Source of the DNA: UBA922 sp964571295
GTDB lineage: Bacteria; Patescibacteriota; Patescibacteriia; Magasanikbacterales; UBA922
DNA: 21,506 nt
Reading direction: 5' to 3'
NCBI GenBank assembly: GCA_964571295.1
Contig: CAZNAO010000014.1
Span: 1-21,506 of the forward strand
A model generated the notes under the pieces. That model was not told the origin of the DNA. It worked only from the letters and a program-made list of their open reading frames with translations, and searched no databases. The position numbers were made by a program, and so were the translations under genes. Positions 1 through 7,217 of this stretch are shown piece after piece (within the stretch, counting starts at the first letter, position 1; each line of letters opens with the position of its first letter).

Positions 1-29
1 ATACCTGTCTCTCAATCCCAGAGGATACC

Positions 30-473
30 GTGAGCACTGCACATCGATCGACCACTAAAGAAATTCCATTCACCTTCGCCACGAACGACTTCTATACCAA
101 GCCGTCGCATCTCAATGCGGTCGGCGGATGTATCGCCGAAGCTATCACTGAATTGCGTCTCCGTCCGACTGTCATCATTGGACACCGCGAGAAGGGGGCG
201 CTACTCGCACACACGACGGCGCTCCATCTCTCGATCAGGAGTGCATGGACCGTGGAAAATGCTACCGGGCTCATGCTGCAGCCTGGGTACGAGATGGTGG
301 CCAAGGGACAGCCGGTCATGATCGTGTTCCATAGAGATATGGACGTGCGGGAGCAGAAACTCCTGAGTGACACGATTCGGAACATCGACTGCACCATCAT
401 CGGGAGTGCGCTCGTCACTCGTGACCGTGTCTTTGTGTGTGTACCCGACGAAGGTACCGCACTCATGATCTGA
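30..473 (+). CDS. Phosphoribosyltransferase-fold-like protein (degenerate, uncertain)
   Basis: This is a 147-residue soluble protein with no signal peptide or membrane segment. The middle (about residues 46-68, beginning TVIIGHREKGALLAH) resembles the strand-loop-helix of type I phosphoribosyltransferases of the orotate PRTase kind. The segment from about residue 93 (GQPVMIVFHRDMD) sits where the PRPP-binding strand and loop would be, but the usual acidic pair and T-G-rich loop are missing. I infer a degenerate or regulatory relative and would not assign an activity. The start is GTG at 30, supported by an AGAGGA Shine-Dalgarno-like sequence at 21-26. That is unusual here, because nearly all other genes in the window lack one. 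Base composition is about 53-60% GC in the lines counted, higher than the operon that follows. The stop is TGA. Confidence 0.6.
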   Translation: MSTAHRSTTKEIPFTFATNDFYTKPSHLNAVGGCIAEAITELRLRPTVIIGHREKGALLAHTTALHLSIRSAWTVENATGLMLQPGYEMVAKGQPVMIVFHRDMDVREQKLLSDTIRNIDCTIIGSALVTRDRVFVCVPDEGTALMI

Positions 474-488
474 CAAAGGAGAGACACC

Positions 489-680
489 GTGCTCTTTACT
501 CGTGGACCACCAGATAAACCGTGGTCTGCGCAACAAAAAACCGTTCGCACACCACATGTGTTTCCAAGATTTGGAAATGGATGTGGAGGACTTGCGAACG
601 GTTTTTTGATTTTTAAAATGGAAATGCAGTACTCGGAAGCCAATTTTTTTGATTCATTTCGGCAGGATATAGATCAGTAA
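489..680 (+). CDS. Doubtful 63-codon ORF with a good RBS that runs through the terminator
   Basis: A strong Shine-Dalgarno sequence (AAAGGAG, 475-481) lies 7 nt before a GTG at 489, only 15 nt after the stop of the preceding gene. The reading frame stays open to 680. However, it runs straight through the long terminator hairpin at 535-607 and then overlaps the 3' end of the opposite-strand gene at 613. No family is recognised in the 63 residues. It could be a gene remnant, a short leader-type peptide ending inside the hairpin region, or chance. The ribosome-binding site is the only argument for translation. Confidence 0.2.
   Translation: MLFTRGPPDKPWSAQQKTVRTPHVFPRFGNGCGGLANGFLIFKMEMQYSEANFFDSFRQDIDQ
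535..607. terminator. Long composite bidirectional terminator hairpin
   Basis: A perfect 15-bp inverted repeat (AAAAAACCGTTCGCA at 535-549 and its complement at 593-607) starts with six A and ends with six T, so it can terminate on both strands. The 43-nt interior carries nested pairing: CCACAT (552-557) with ATGTGG (581-586), and TTTCCAA (561-567) with TTGGAAA (571-577) around a GAT loop. It lies between convergent genes. The extra inner stems make it much longer than an ordinary intrinsic terminator. Confidence 0.85.
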
Positions 681-3600
681 AATGTTCCGTTGTTATCCGG
701 TCATAGGTAAAATCTGAATCTACAATACTCACCACGTAATCCATTTTACTGAATTGCGTATTTTCAATATGGATTTTCGATGCATTATTTGCAACAATAC
801 CATACTCTTTCCACGTCAACTGTTTTGTATACGCGTCATACCATCCTATTTTCGAGTCGCGCACGTCCAATTCTCCTCCGTTTTTTACCGTAATGACCCC
901 TCCGGGACGTCGTATATCGCGTAATTCGGAATCTGAAATCGCCACATGCCCACCATCAATCCACACCATAAATGGCTGATTTGAGCTTAACGGGTACGTA
1001 TTGATATTTGGGAAGTATCCTCCACCTCTGATCGTGACACGTGCAATATTCCCTATTGATCCTGGACCAAAAAATATATAGGAAAATTTTGACGCGAGTG
1101 AGGGATCGCCTGCAATTTCATATCCCTGTTCATCTGCATTCATTTGCAAGGTTCCGTAAATACGTATGGAATTGGCATATAGATTGTTATTATCAACAGT
1201 GAGTGTTCCTCCTGTCTCTACAGAAATAGTTCCAAATAAAAACTTTTTACCTGGTGCAAGCTCAAATGAGCTAGTGACCATGAGTGACGGATTGTACGCA
1301 TACCCAGGCGAAGATTCGCCAAAATGTATCTCTTCCCACACGTCGGGCATGGTCTGATCAAAATATACCACTTTATCTTCCAATTCAAAATTGTCGAAGG
1401 ACAACGATAAACCCATTATACCTGTATTTGGTGTTATATGTATCGCACGTTTTCCATGATGCAGATTGACCACTGTCAGTGACAAAGATCCTTTATCGGA
1501 ATACACCAGCGTATCCGGAATCGATGACTGATTCCCTGCTTCATATCCATATCCGATTTCAACATTGCGCAATTCAACATCACCGCCAAAATTTGAGATC
1601 ACTTGGGATCGGTAACACCCCCCACCGCAGCCCATGATCGATGCATGTCGATTACCTCCATATTTAAAAAGCACGTGCTCGGCGGACACTTTTCCCACTT
1701 CATGTACTTCAATATTTTGCCAATCTCCCGCTTTCGGAAGATCGGTCAATAATATATCTGCAAATGCCTCATGTTGATCCACTATTTCACGATCATTTCG
1801 TGAAGTAAACACTATTTTTTGTTCTTCAGTCCCCTGAATAGTTAATTCCCCTTTGACAACAATTCTTGATCCTGAATCAACTCCAATCATTACACTGCCA
1901 CCTGGTATACTCATCTTTTCTCTCGGGGCAATCGTGAACGAAGACCAAAGATATGGACCCTCCTCTTTCGGCAGCATGATTTCTCCTGATCCATCCGTCG
2001 GATAAAATCCACGTGTTTCGTCTGAAAAATACGCATACCCGCTGTTTTGCATCCCAGGACTCCCCGTAAGATATCCGCAATTGCCCGTACGCAATCCATA
2101 TCGCACTGAATTACTTGATTGCCAATTAACAGACACAAAACTTGGAGTTTGAACAGAAATCCGCTCAAGCGTATGTGGATATGCACCACCTGATCCCCCG
2201 GACCAGCCGGTTCGCTGATCAATTTCATCTTGGATATTTCCCTTTTCGTCTCTCAATATGAGCCGTACTCCCGTCGCAGGTAATTTTATTGATGAAGATA
2301 AATTTTGATCCGGCACCAATGTCGAGGGAAATACTCCGGTGTGTGAAATGAGGTAATACCCATGTCCTTGAACTGTATTTGTAAGCGGTAGAGATACAGC
2401 AGAATCTGCACCGTGAATTTCGATACGCCAATTCTGCAATGATATCGATTCATCGGTCGTATTGTAGAGTTCAATCCATTGCTTTGCTGCACACACACTA
2501 CTTGCTCCTGCCCATGCGATTTCATTCAAAATGACCTTATTCTCCCACCCGGTCGTTATCGTGATTTCATTACTCCACTCCGACACATTTCCCACATAAT
2601 CACGTGCATTCACTCTCAATGTATAGGCATGAAACAATTCACCCTCCCATTTATACGAGGTATTTGTGGTATTAGACAAGAGTTCTTCCCACTCCCCGTT
2701 ATCACGTTTTTGTTCAATCGTATACTTGAACTCTTTCAAATCAGTCGACGTTACTATCCATGATAGTTGAGTAGTAGTAACCGTACGTTTTACCATTTCG
2801 AGCGTTGGTCGATCTGGCAGTATCACATCAATCGTGGTAGTGGATGTCGGATTATCCTGATCCTCATACATTTCAGACACATCGTCATCTTCTGTTCCAG
2901 TTTCTTTTTGAGTGACTACCGGTGCAGATGTTCCTCCCCCACTAAAAAACTTTGGTATGGATTTGAATACATCTACTACCGTATCGACCACATTTTCCGT
3001 AAACTCTTTTACTCCCTGAACGATTCCATTAAGTAATGACTTATTTGTTTTACCGGTCGATGTTACCGTTTCAACATGTGGCACTTCTGTCTTTTTTCCT
3101 ACTGTAATTTGAATCGTCACCGCTTTATCTCCTATCTGCTCCCAAGTACCCACACGTACTATCATAAGTTTGAGCGTGTATGAGCCTGGAACAAGGGCTT
3201 TAACCATAAATTTAAATGATCCTTTCTGGCCCGGCTTGACTTCTGACTCGTTTAATAATGCAGGCCGGAGTGCGGTCAGCCATGATTTATGTCTGAATTT
3301 TTCGTTCTCCTTAGCTCCACCTATCACATTGAGTGATAACTCCTTTCCAATCAACACCTTTTGTCCCATATTTTGAATCGGCACCACTACCGGAATTTCT
3401 ACATCTGGTTCAGCTGAAACTTCAAACAGATCGTTTTCAAAACGTATATCAAGCGGTATATCACCCTCCCCTTCTCGCTGTTCTTCATGAACGATACTTA
3501 CCACTTCCTTTTGTGTAGAATTATTTTTTACTTCTCCGTTAAATGAGGGCGGTTCACTCGTCCATACATGTTTCTCACCCATTGCCGTAAACGATGCATT

Positions 3601-4170
3601 TGGCGGATAAAATTGCTTAGTAGTGTATAGATCATAACTATCAACACGATCCAGAGCATACTTTCCCCTACTTACTTCAAAGTGAAGATGTGCAGCATCA
3701 GTCCCTGATTTTCCACATTCTCCTATATATTCACCTTTTTTAACTGGTGTCCATTCAAAATAGTCTATGTTGGTTCTTTTATTTTCTGGATAAGATTTTA
3801 TTTCTTCATTTGCTTTATTTAGGTGACCATAAAGGGTTGCGAATCCATTATCGTGCTTTATAAAGACAAAATTGCCAAATGTATGCCCCCTACCCATCCT
3901 TGCCTGAACAGAATGCATTGCCAATCCCGACTCTGCCGCATAAATCCTATCTCCTAACGTACACCTATAATCAGCTGCGTAGTGCGTTTTTCCCGCAATG
4001 TCACCATCAGCATAAACCCAACCTTGTAATAAGGTTATTTTATGTGAAAAAGGTATGTTCAAAAATTTATTTTCATTCTCGGCAGCATAAACATAAGTAT
4101 TTTTCTCTAAAATGCTAAAATTTAATACAATAAAAAATCCTAACAAAAGAAAACCCCCCTCCTTTTTCAT
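613..4170 (-). CDS. Secreted M23-family peptidase with FnIII, lamin-tail and beta-helix modules
   Basis: This 1185-residue protein has a signal peptide (residues 1-30, cleavage near YVYAA). An M23 (LytM-type) peptidase follows at about 45-180, with the zinc ligands visible: HYAAD (H63, D67), YGHL (H116) and HLHFE (H161, H163). M23 enzymes cleave peptidoglycan cross-links, so a cell-wall or surface role is likely. After a beta-rich module (about 240-357) and a low-complexity linker (358-450) come a fibronectin type III-like domain (452-541), a lamin-tail-type domain (about 544-690, beginning VILNEIAWAG) and a long C-terminal part (750-1185) with parallel-beta-helix character. No sorting signal or C-terminal membrane anchor is seen. 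It is the last gene of a three-gene operon, 6 nt after its neighbour. The start lacks an upstream Shine-Dalgarno sequence; AAGGAGG instead lies just inside the ORF, leaving TTG at codon 9 as a less likely alternative. The first part is clearly more AT-rich than the rest. Confidence 0.9.
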   Translation of the reverse strand: MKKEGGFLLLGFFIVLNFSILEKNTYVYAAENENKFLNIPFSHKITLLQGWVYADGDIAGKTHYAADYRCTLGDRIYAAESGLAMHSVQARMGRGHTFGNFVFIKHDNGFATLYGHLNKANEEIKSYPENKRTNIDYFEWTPVKKGEYIGECGKSGTDAAHLHFEVSRGKYALDRVDSYDLYTTKQFYPPNASFTAMGEKHVWTSEPPSFNGEVKNNSTQKEVVSIVHEEQREGEGDIPLDIRFENDLFEVSAEPDVEIPVVVPIQNMGQKVLIGKELSLNVIGGAKENEKFRHKSWLTALRPALLNESEVKPGQKGSFKFMVKALVPGSYTLKLMIVRVGTWEQIGDKAVTIQITVGKKTEVPHVETVTSTGKTNKSLLNGIVQGVKEFTENVVDTVVDVFKSIPKFFSGGGTSAPVVTQKETGTEDDDVSEMYEDQDNPTSTTTIDVILPDRPTLEMVKRTVTTTQLSWIVTSTDLKEFKYTIEQKRDNGEWEELLSNTTNTSYKWEGELFHAYTLRVNARDYVGNVSEWSNEITITTGWENKVILNEIAWAGASSVCAAKQWIELYNTTDESISLQNWRIEIHGADSAVSLPLTNTVQGHGYYLISHTGVFPSTLVPDQNLSSSIKLPATGVRLILRDEKGNIQDEIDQRTGWSGGSGGAYPHTLERISVQTPSFVSVNWQSSNSVRYGLRTGNCGYLTGSPGMQNSGYAYFSDETRGFYPTDGSGEIMLPKEEGPYLWSSFTIAPREKMSIPGGSVMIGVDSGSRIVVKGELTIQGTEEQKIVFTSRNDREIVDQHEAFADILLTDLPKAGDWQNIEVHEVGKVSAEHVLFKYGGNRHASIMGCGGGCYRSQVISNFGGDVELRNVEIGYGYEAGNQSSIPDTLVYSDKGSLSLTVVNLHHGKRAIHITPNTGIMGLSLSFDNFELEDKVVYFDQTMPDVWEEIHFGESSPGYAYNPSLMVTSSFELAPGKKFLFGTISVETGGTLTVDNNNLYANSIRIYGTLQMNADEQGYEIAGDPSLASKFSYIFFGPGSIGNIARVTIRGGGYFPNINTYPLSSNQPFMVWIDGGHVAISDSELRDIRRPGGVITVKNGGELDVRDSKIGWYDAYTKQLTWKEYGIVANNASKIHIENTQFSKMDYVVSIVDSDFTYDRITTEHFTDLYPAEMNQKNWLPSTAFPF

Positions 4171-4176
4171 AGAATT

Positions 4177-4752
4177 TTACTTTTTAAGCGATTCGATAAT
4201 TAGATTTTCGTATTTTTCATGGAACGGCGTATCAACAACCAAAACCTTCTCCCCTAATATCATGTGATATGAATAATGCTCTATCTCTCCTTCTTCTTTT
4301 ACTTTAAAACCTTCAATCCCGCTCTCTGTTTTAATCTTTTCTCTAGAATTAAAATAAAGTAAACCATAATTGTGATGAAAATTTTCAATCCACTGTTCAG
4401 CATTTAAATTACTAGGATTATCCATTATTAATAGATTTACATCAGGTATTGAACTATCTGTGCTTGTATAAAGAAAAATGGATTGATTTTCATTATTTAT
4501 AATCTTCTTATTTTCAATATTTAATTGATACCCAGCTCTTTCATCTCTCAATACCCTCTTGCCTTGCTCTATAATCACATGTACACCCTCAGGCAAATCA
4601 TTTTCAATATCCCCCACATCCACTGACGACGTAATGAAACTATTTGAATCTGACAGTGTCGTCTTTCTCACAACATAAAAATAAATCGCAACGAAAATTG
4701 CGATTACTAAACATAACCCTGCAAGATACACAAATAATGCCCCCCTTCTCAT
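4177..4752 (-). CDS. Membrane-anchored protein of unknown function
   Basis: The 191-residue product has one N-terminal membrane segment (about 6-27, positive residues before it: MRRG), so the remaining part should face outside the membrane. That part is a mixed alpha/beta globular domain of about 130 residues. Its pattern of aromatic and charged segments is typical of small lipoprotein-like surface domains, but I recognise no family. There is no lipobox cysteine. Base composition is very AT-rich (about 28% GC in the line counted), below the window average. It lies 6 nt upstream of the M23 peptidase gene and 35 nt downstream of the coiled-coil membrane protein gene, so co-transcription is likely. 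A purine run (AAGGAGGGGG) sits 14 nt before the ATG, further than a normal Shine-Dalgarno spacing. Confidence 0.8.
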   Translation of the reverse strand: MRRGALFVYLAGLCLVIAIFVAIYFYVVRKTTLSDSNSFITSSVDVGDIENDLPEGVHVIIEQGKRVLRDERAGYQLNIENKKIINNENQSIFLYTSTDSSIPDVNLLIMDNPSNLNAEQWIENFHHNYGLLYFNSREKIKTESGIEGFKVKEEGEIEHYSYHMILGEKVLVVDTPFHEKYENLIIESLKK

Positions 4753-4787
4753 ATGTATTGTATTAACCCCCTCCTTAACAGAGGATT

Positions 4788-5117
4788 TTATTCCGATTTT
4801 TTTGATGATTTCACTTTTCTACCACTCAACTTCTCATCTAGCTTGTCAGATAATCTTCTCACCACAAATTTTTCAAATAATCCTGAAGCAATACCGGATA
4901 CCGCACCCAGATGACTCGACATACCATCGACTTTCTTTCGGATAAATTCTACCGCATCTGAAATCATTTCCATCTTTTCGAGTGCAGCCTCTACAATTCG
5001 ATTGACATTGCGAAGCGTTCTGCCCGCCTGATACATAAGCCAGCACAAAAATACGGTAAACCAGATGATCGCGATTGCTAAGACGACGTAGAGTAAATCT
5101 TGGCTTGTTTCAAACAT
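4788..5117 (-). CDS. Small membrane protein with cytoplasmic coiled-coil (DUF948-like)
   Basis: The 109-residue product has one membrane segment at about residues 8-28. An amphipathic helical region follows (about 30-75, NVNRIVEAALEKMEMISDAV), then a basic, Lys/Ser-rich tail ending KVKSSKKSE. The layout is like the DUF948/YtxH-type membrane-tethered coiled-coil proteins, though the match is by general shape rather than by a diagnostic motif. It is the first gene of the minus-strand operon leading to the M23 peptidase. An extended -10 promoter lies about 30 nt upstream of the ATG, and there is no Shine-Dalgarno sequence. Confidence 0.8.
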   Translation of the reverse strand: MFETSQDLLYVVLAIAIIWFTVFLCWLMYQAGRTLRNVNRIVEAALEKMEMISDAVEFIRKKVDGMSSHLGAVSGIASGLFEKFVVRRLSDKLDEKLSGRKVKSSKKSE

Positions 5118-5146
5118 AGACAGGCAATTTTACTTGTAACAATCTT

Positions 5147-5155
5147 AGTATAGCA
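5147..5155 (-). promoter_or_regulatory. Extended -10 promoter for the 5117-613 operon
   Basis: Read on the minus strand, TGCTATACT is an extended -10 element (TGn plus a 5/6 match to TATAAT). No good -35 lies at the proper distance, which is usual for extended -10 promoters. The predicted start point near 5140 gives a leader of about 23 nt before the ATG at 5117. Confidence 0.5.
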
Positions 5156-5176
5156 TAATTTTGTAGTACAAACTAA

Positions 5177-5198
5177 ACACACCTGGAAACAGGTGTGT
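5177..5198 (-). terminator. Terminator hairpin after the Ig-domain protein gene
   Basis: A perfect 9-bp stem (ACACACCTG / CAGGTGTGT) encloses a 4-nt loop, 22 nt downstream of the stop of the gene at 5220-6092. On the minus strand it is followed by TTTAGTTTG, a modest T-rich tract. It separates that gene from the operon starting at 5117. Confidence 0.6.
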
Positions 5199-5219
5199 AT
5201 AAGTTGTGTTTCTGATGTA

Positions 5220-6092
5220 TTATCGCGTGACACGAACGGATACCGTATCTGATGTCCGCGTATTACCATTGACATCCATCGCTTTCATGTGGAACGAATA
5301 CGTTTTTGCATTGACGTTACTTGGCAGCCGAAGCGTAACGGTACTGTTGCAGGTATCTGTCCTGTTACAACGCTTGATTCTCTCTCCATCCTGATACACG
5401 TCGATCCATGCGATCCCTTTATTATCCGAAGCTGATGCATACACGGTCACCTGCTGTCCGGTTTTTATACTTGTTTTTGAGGTTGAAATCGAAACCACAG
5501 GCTTAATCGTGTCATTGAACGCACGAGTGGTAATCGTCACCGAATGTGATGTTTTTGTATTACCCGCAGCATCATAAGCTTTTGCGGTAAATGTCTGAGT
5601 ACGATCAGAATTCCAATTTGCGTCAGCGGTAAAACTGTGTGAACAGTTGTTGGTACTGACGCAGGTTTTTCGAATCGCTGACCCTTCGTAGATTTCAATC
5701 TTAGTTACCGCCTTGTTATCATGAGCAGTTGCAGTAAGTGTCACAGTTTCATCGTTATGTACGATTGATTTGTTCGAAGCGAGAGAAACTGTTGGATTAG
5801 TCGTGTCCCTGTTTGAACAACTGTTGGTTTCGGTCCATGAAACCTTATATTGCGTGCGAGATACACAGGACATCGTATAGTTTCTCATTCCATGCCCTGC
5901 GTCACGACACTCGCTGGTAAGAACATACTTGGGACCATTATTCCTACTGATCCGGATCCCACCGGCAACTTCTTCACAGGAAGTTACCCTGACATAATTC
6001 ACGTTATCCGGTGCCGCGTGTACATAGGACACTGTGAACAGCCCGAAAGCGAGTACCAACACACCCACTATACTGCCGTTTACCTTTTTCAT
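5220..6092 (-). CDS. Secreted protein with two bacterial Ig-like domains
   Basis: The 290-residue product has a clear signal peptide (residues 1-27, cleavage near SYVHAA). An N-terminal module (about 28-95) has four cysteines (C39, C62, C76, C92). Two bacterial Ig-like domains of the Big_7/Big_9 kind follow, at about 97-190 and 196-289. Each has the repeating pattern of a TxTATAxDN strand followed by KAYDAAGN or KAMDVNGN. Each also has a C-x5-C pair at the same place (C144/C150 and C242/C248), which probably forms a local disulfide outside the cell. I infer an adhesive or structural surface role; there is no enzymatic motif and no membrane anchor. The gene is transcribed alone, divergently from the gene at 6366, and ends at a hairpin. 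There is no Shine-Dalgarno sequence before the ATG. Confidence 0.85.
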   Translation of the reverse strand: MKKVNGSIVGVLVLAFGLFTVSYVHAAPDNVNYVRVTSCEEVAGGIRISRNNGPKYVLTSECRDAGHGMRNYTMSCVSRTQYKVSWTETNSCSNRDTTNPTVSLASNKSIVHNDETVTLTATAHDNKAVTKIEIYEGSAIRKTCVSTNNCSHSFTADANWNSDRTQTFTAKAYDAAGNTKTSHSVTITTRAFNDTIKPVVSISTSKTSIKTGQQVTVYASASDNKGIAWIDVYQDGERIKRCNRTDTCNSTVTLRLPSNVNAKTYSFHMKAMDVNGNTRTSDTVSVRVTR

Positions 6093-6119
6093 ATATGCAT
6101 TATTACGATTTATACTGGA

Positions 6120-6148
6120 ACCTTAGCAACTGCACATTTTCTTGTCAA
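6120..6148 (-). promoter_or_regulatory. Promoter for the Ig-domain protein gene
   Basis: On the minus strand a perfect TTGACA (-35, 6143-6148) is followed, after 17 nt, by TAAGGT (-10, 6120-6125) preceded by TGC, an extended -10 arrangement. The -10 itself is weak (3/6), but spacing and -35 are ideal. Confidence 0.5.
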
Positions 6149-6162
6149 ACACCCTCAGTACC

Positions 6163-6191
6163 TTGACTTTTCTTCTCTTTTCTGCCATACT
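6163..6191 (+). promoter_or_regulatory. Promoter upstream of the structured leader and the 6366 gene
   Basis: TTGACT (6163-6168), a 17-nt spacer and CATACT (6186-6191) preceded by TGC give a near-consensus sigma70-type promoter. It lies back-to-back with the minus-strand promoter; the two -35 elements are 14 nt apart. The start point near 6198 would leave a leader of about 168 nt. Confidence 0.6.
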
Positions 6192-6195
6192 CTCC

Positions 6196-6273
6196 AGTTC
6201 GAGTTTTCGAACTTGGTTCACCAGTCCTTCAACCGTAGACGGAGTGTGCTCGAGTACTTCTGAGCAGGGACTG
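6196..6273 (+). other. Candidate structured 5' leader or small RNA
   Basis: Directly at the predicted start point lies a 7-bp hairpin (AGTTCGA 6196-6202, loop GTTT, TCGAACT 6207-6213). A stem CAGTCC/GGACTG (6222-6227 with 6268-6273) follows, enclosing two small hairpins: CCG/CGG (6233-6235 with 6240-6242) and TGCTC/GAGCA (6247-6251 with 6262-6266). GTCCT (6224-6228) could alternatively pair with AGGAC (6288-6292). I recognise no known RNA family. The base pairs are seen; the function is inference. Confidence 0.3.
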
Positions 6274-6365
6274 TACGCGGGTATGACAGGACATCATCAC
6301 TCATGTGTTCCCACAAACTTTTCTATCAGTTACTTTTAAATTCATCAAACTATTTATAACTCTAT

Positions 6366-7184
6366 ATGAAAAGAACCTTATTACTGATAATCATAGCCGC
6401 CAGTGTATTTGTAATTACCCACCACCAACCGAAAGATGCCCAGTCTTCCATATCGACACCCGAAGACCAGACTGTTGCTCAGTACTACCACTATCTTACC
6501 TCTGACGCATCAACGGAAGATGTAAAAATTCCAATGTCAATACCCCAAGAATCAACAGCACAACCCGTATCCGGCAATGGATCTGCGGGGGCTCTTGCCT
6601 CTGAAACATTGTCATCAGAATTACCCGCTCCATCGATGGTCAAAATTCGCGTATTGAGTTCACTCAGTAATCAACCGATTCCCTATGTACCTATTGTCAC
6701 CGTGAATAATGCATTAAACCCTGTCAAAACTGATCTGAATGGATTCACCGAACTTCCTCTATCGTATTATGATATCTATGTTCCTGCGTTACACGGCTTT
6801 CAAGGATCTGAAACTGTGGATATTGCCACAACCGCAGTAGACGGTATGATCACTTTTTACCTCAAACCTGACCTCTATCCTGAAACCTTACCCCAGCCAC
6901 TACAACCAACCCCTGAATCACTTATCGATACCGTACGTTCTGATACAGTACGTATCCAAGTAATCGACAAACGTACAGGAAAACCACTTCCTCGAATGAC
7001 GATTGCAGTTGCCAATTCTTCGATGCATCGGGTCACTAATGAACACGGCTACGCCGACTTACCACTTACCGCAGGTAATATCTATGTTCCAGTCTTTGAC
7101 CAGTTTCATTCGTCTGAAACATTCTCAAGTATCAGTCCCAATGTAGACGGGGTTATCGTGGTCGCACTCGAGCCGGATATATAA
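6366..7184 (+). CDS. Membrane-anchored protein with two tandem transthyretin-like repeats
   Basis: The 272-residue product has an N-terminal membrane anchor or signal (residues 4-18, MKRTLLLIIIAASVFVI). A Ser/Thr/Pro-rich linker follows to about residue 90. Two homologous domains come next, at about 92-170 and 195-272. Both start V-(K/R)-I-(R/Q)-V, continue with a P(I/L)P turn, share an N-x-(H/N)-G-(F/Y)-x-(E/D)-L-P-L segment and IYVP, and end in a D-G-x-I strand and an L-(K/E)-PD-(L/I) close. This looks like the carboxypeptidase-regulatory / transthyretin-like beta-sandwich fold and records an internal duplication. I infer an exported surface protein with no catalytic role. It is a single-gene unit with its own promoter and a strong terminator, and has no Shine-Dalgarno sequence. 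Confidence 0.8.
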   Translation: MKRTLLLIIIAASVFVITHHQPKDAQSSISTPEDQTVAQYYHYLTSDASTEDVKIPMSIPQESTAQPVSGNGSAGALASETLSSELPAPSMVKIRVLSSLSNQPIPYVPIVTVNNALNPVKTDLNGFTELPLSYYDIYVPALHGFQGSETVDIATTAVDGMITFYLKPDLYPETLPQPLQPTPESLIDTVRSDTVRIQVIDKRTGKPLPRMTIAVANSSMHRVTNEHGYADLPLTAGNIYVPVFDQFHSSETFSSISPNVDGVIVVALEPDI

Positions 7185-7217
7185 AAAAATACCCTCCAAT
7201 TCGGAGGGTATTTTTTT
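7183..7217. terminator. Strong bidirectional intrinsic terminator
   Basis: Seven A, then a stem ending CCCTCC, a 5-nt loop, GGAGGG and seven T: 7183-7197 pairs perfectly with 7203-7217 (15 bp including the A/T part). It serves the plus-strand gene ending at 7184 and pheT on the minus strand; the pheT stop codon overlaps its edge. Confidence 0.95.

Noticed and set aside
92..643. 183-codon minus-strand frame across the first gene and the terminator
   Set aside because: It would read through the terminator hairpin, has no ribosome-binding site, and overlaps a better plus-strand ORF with one.
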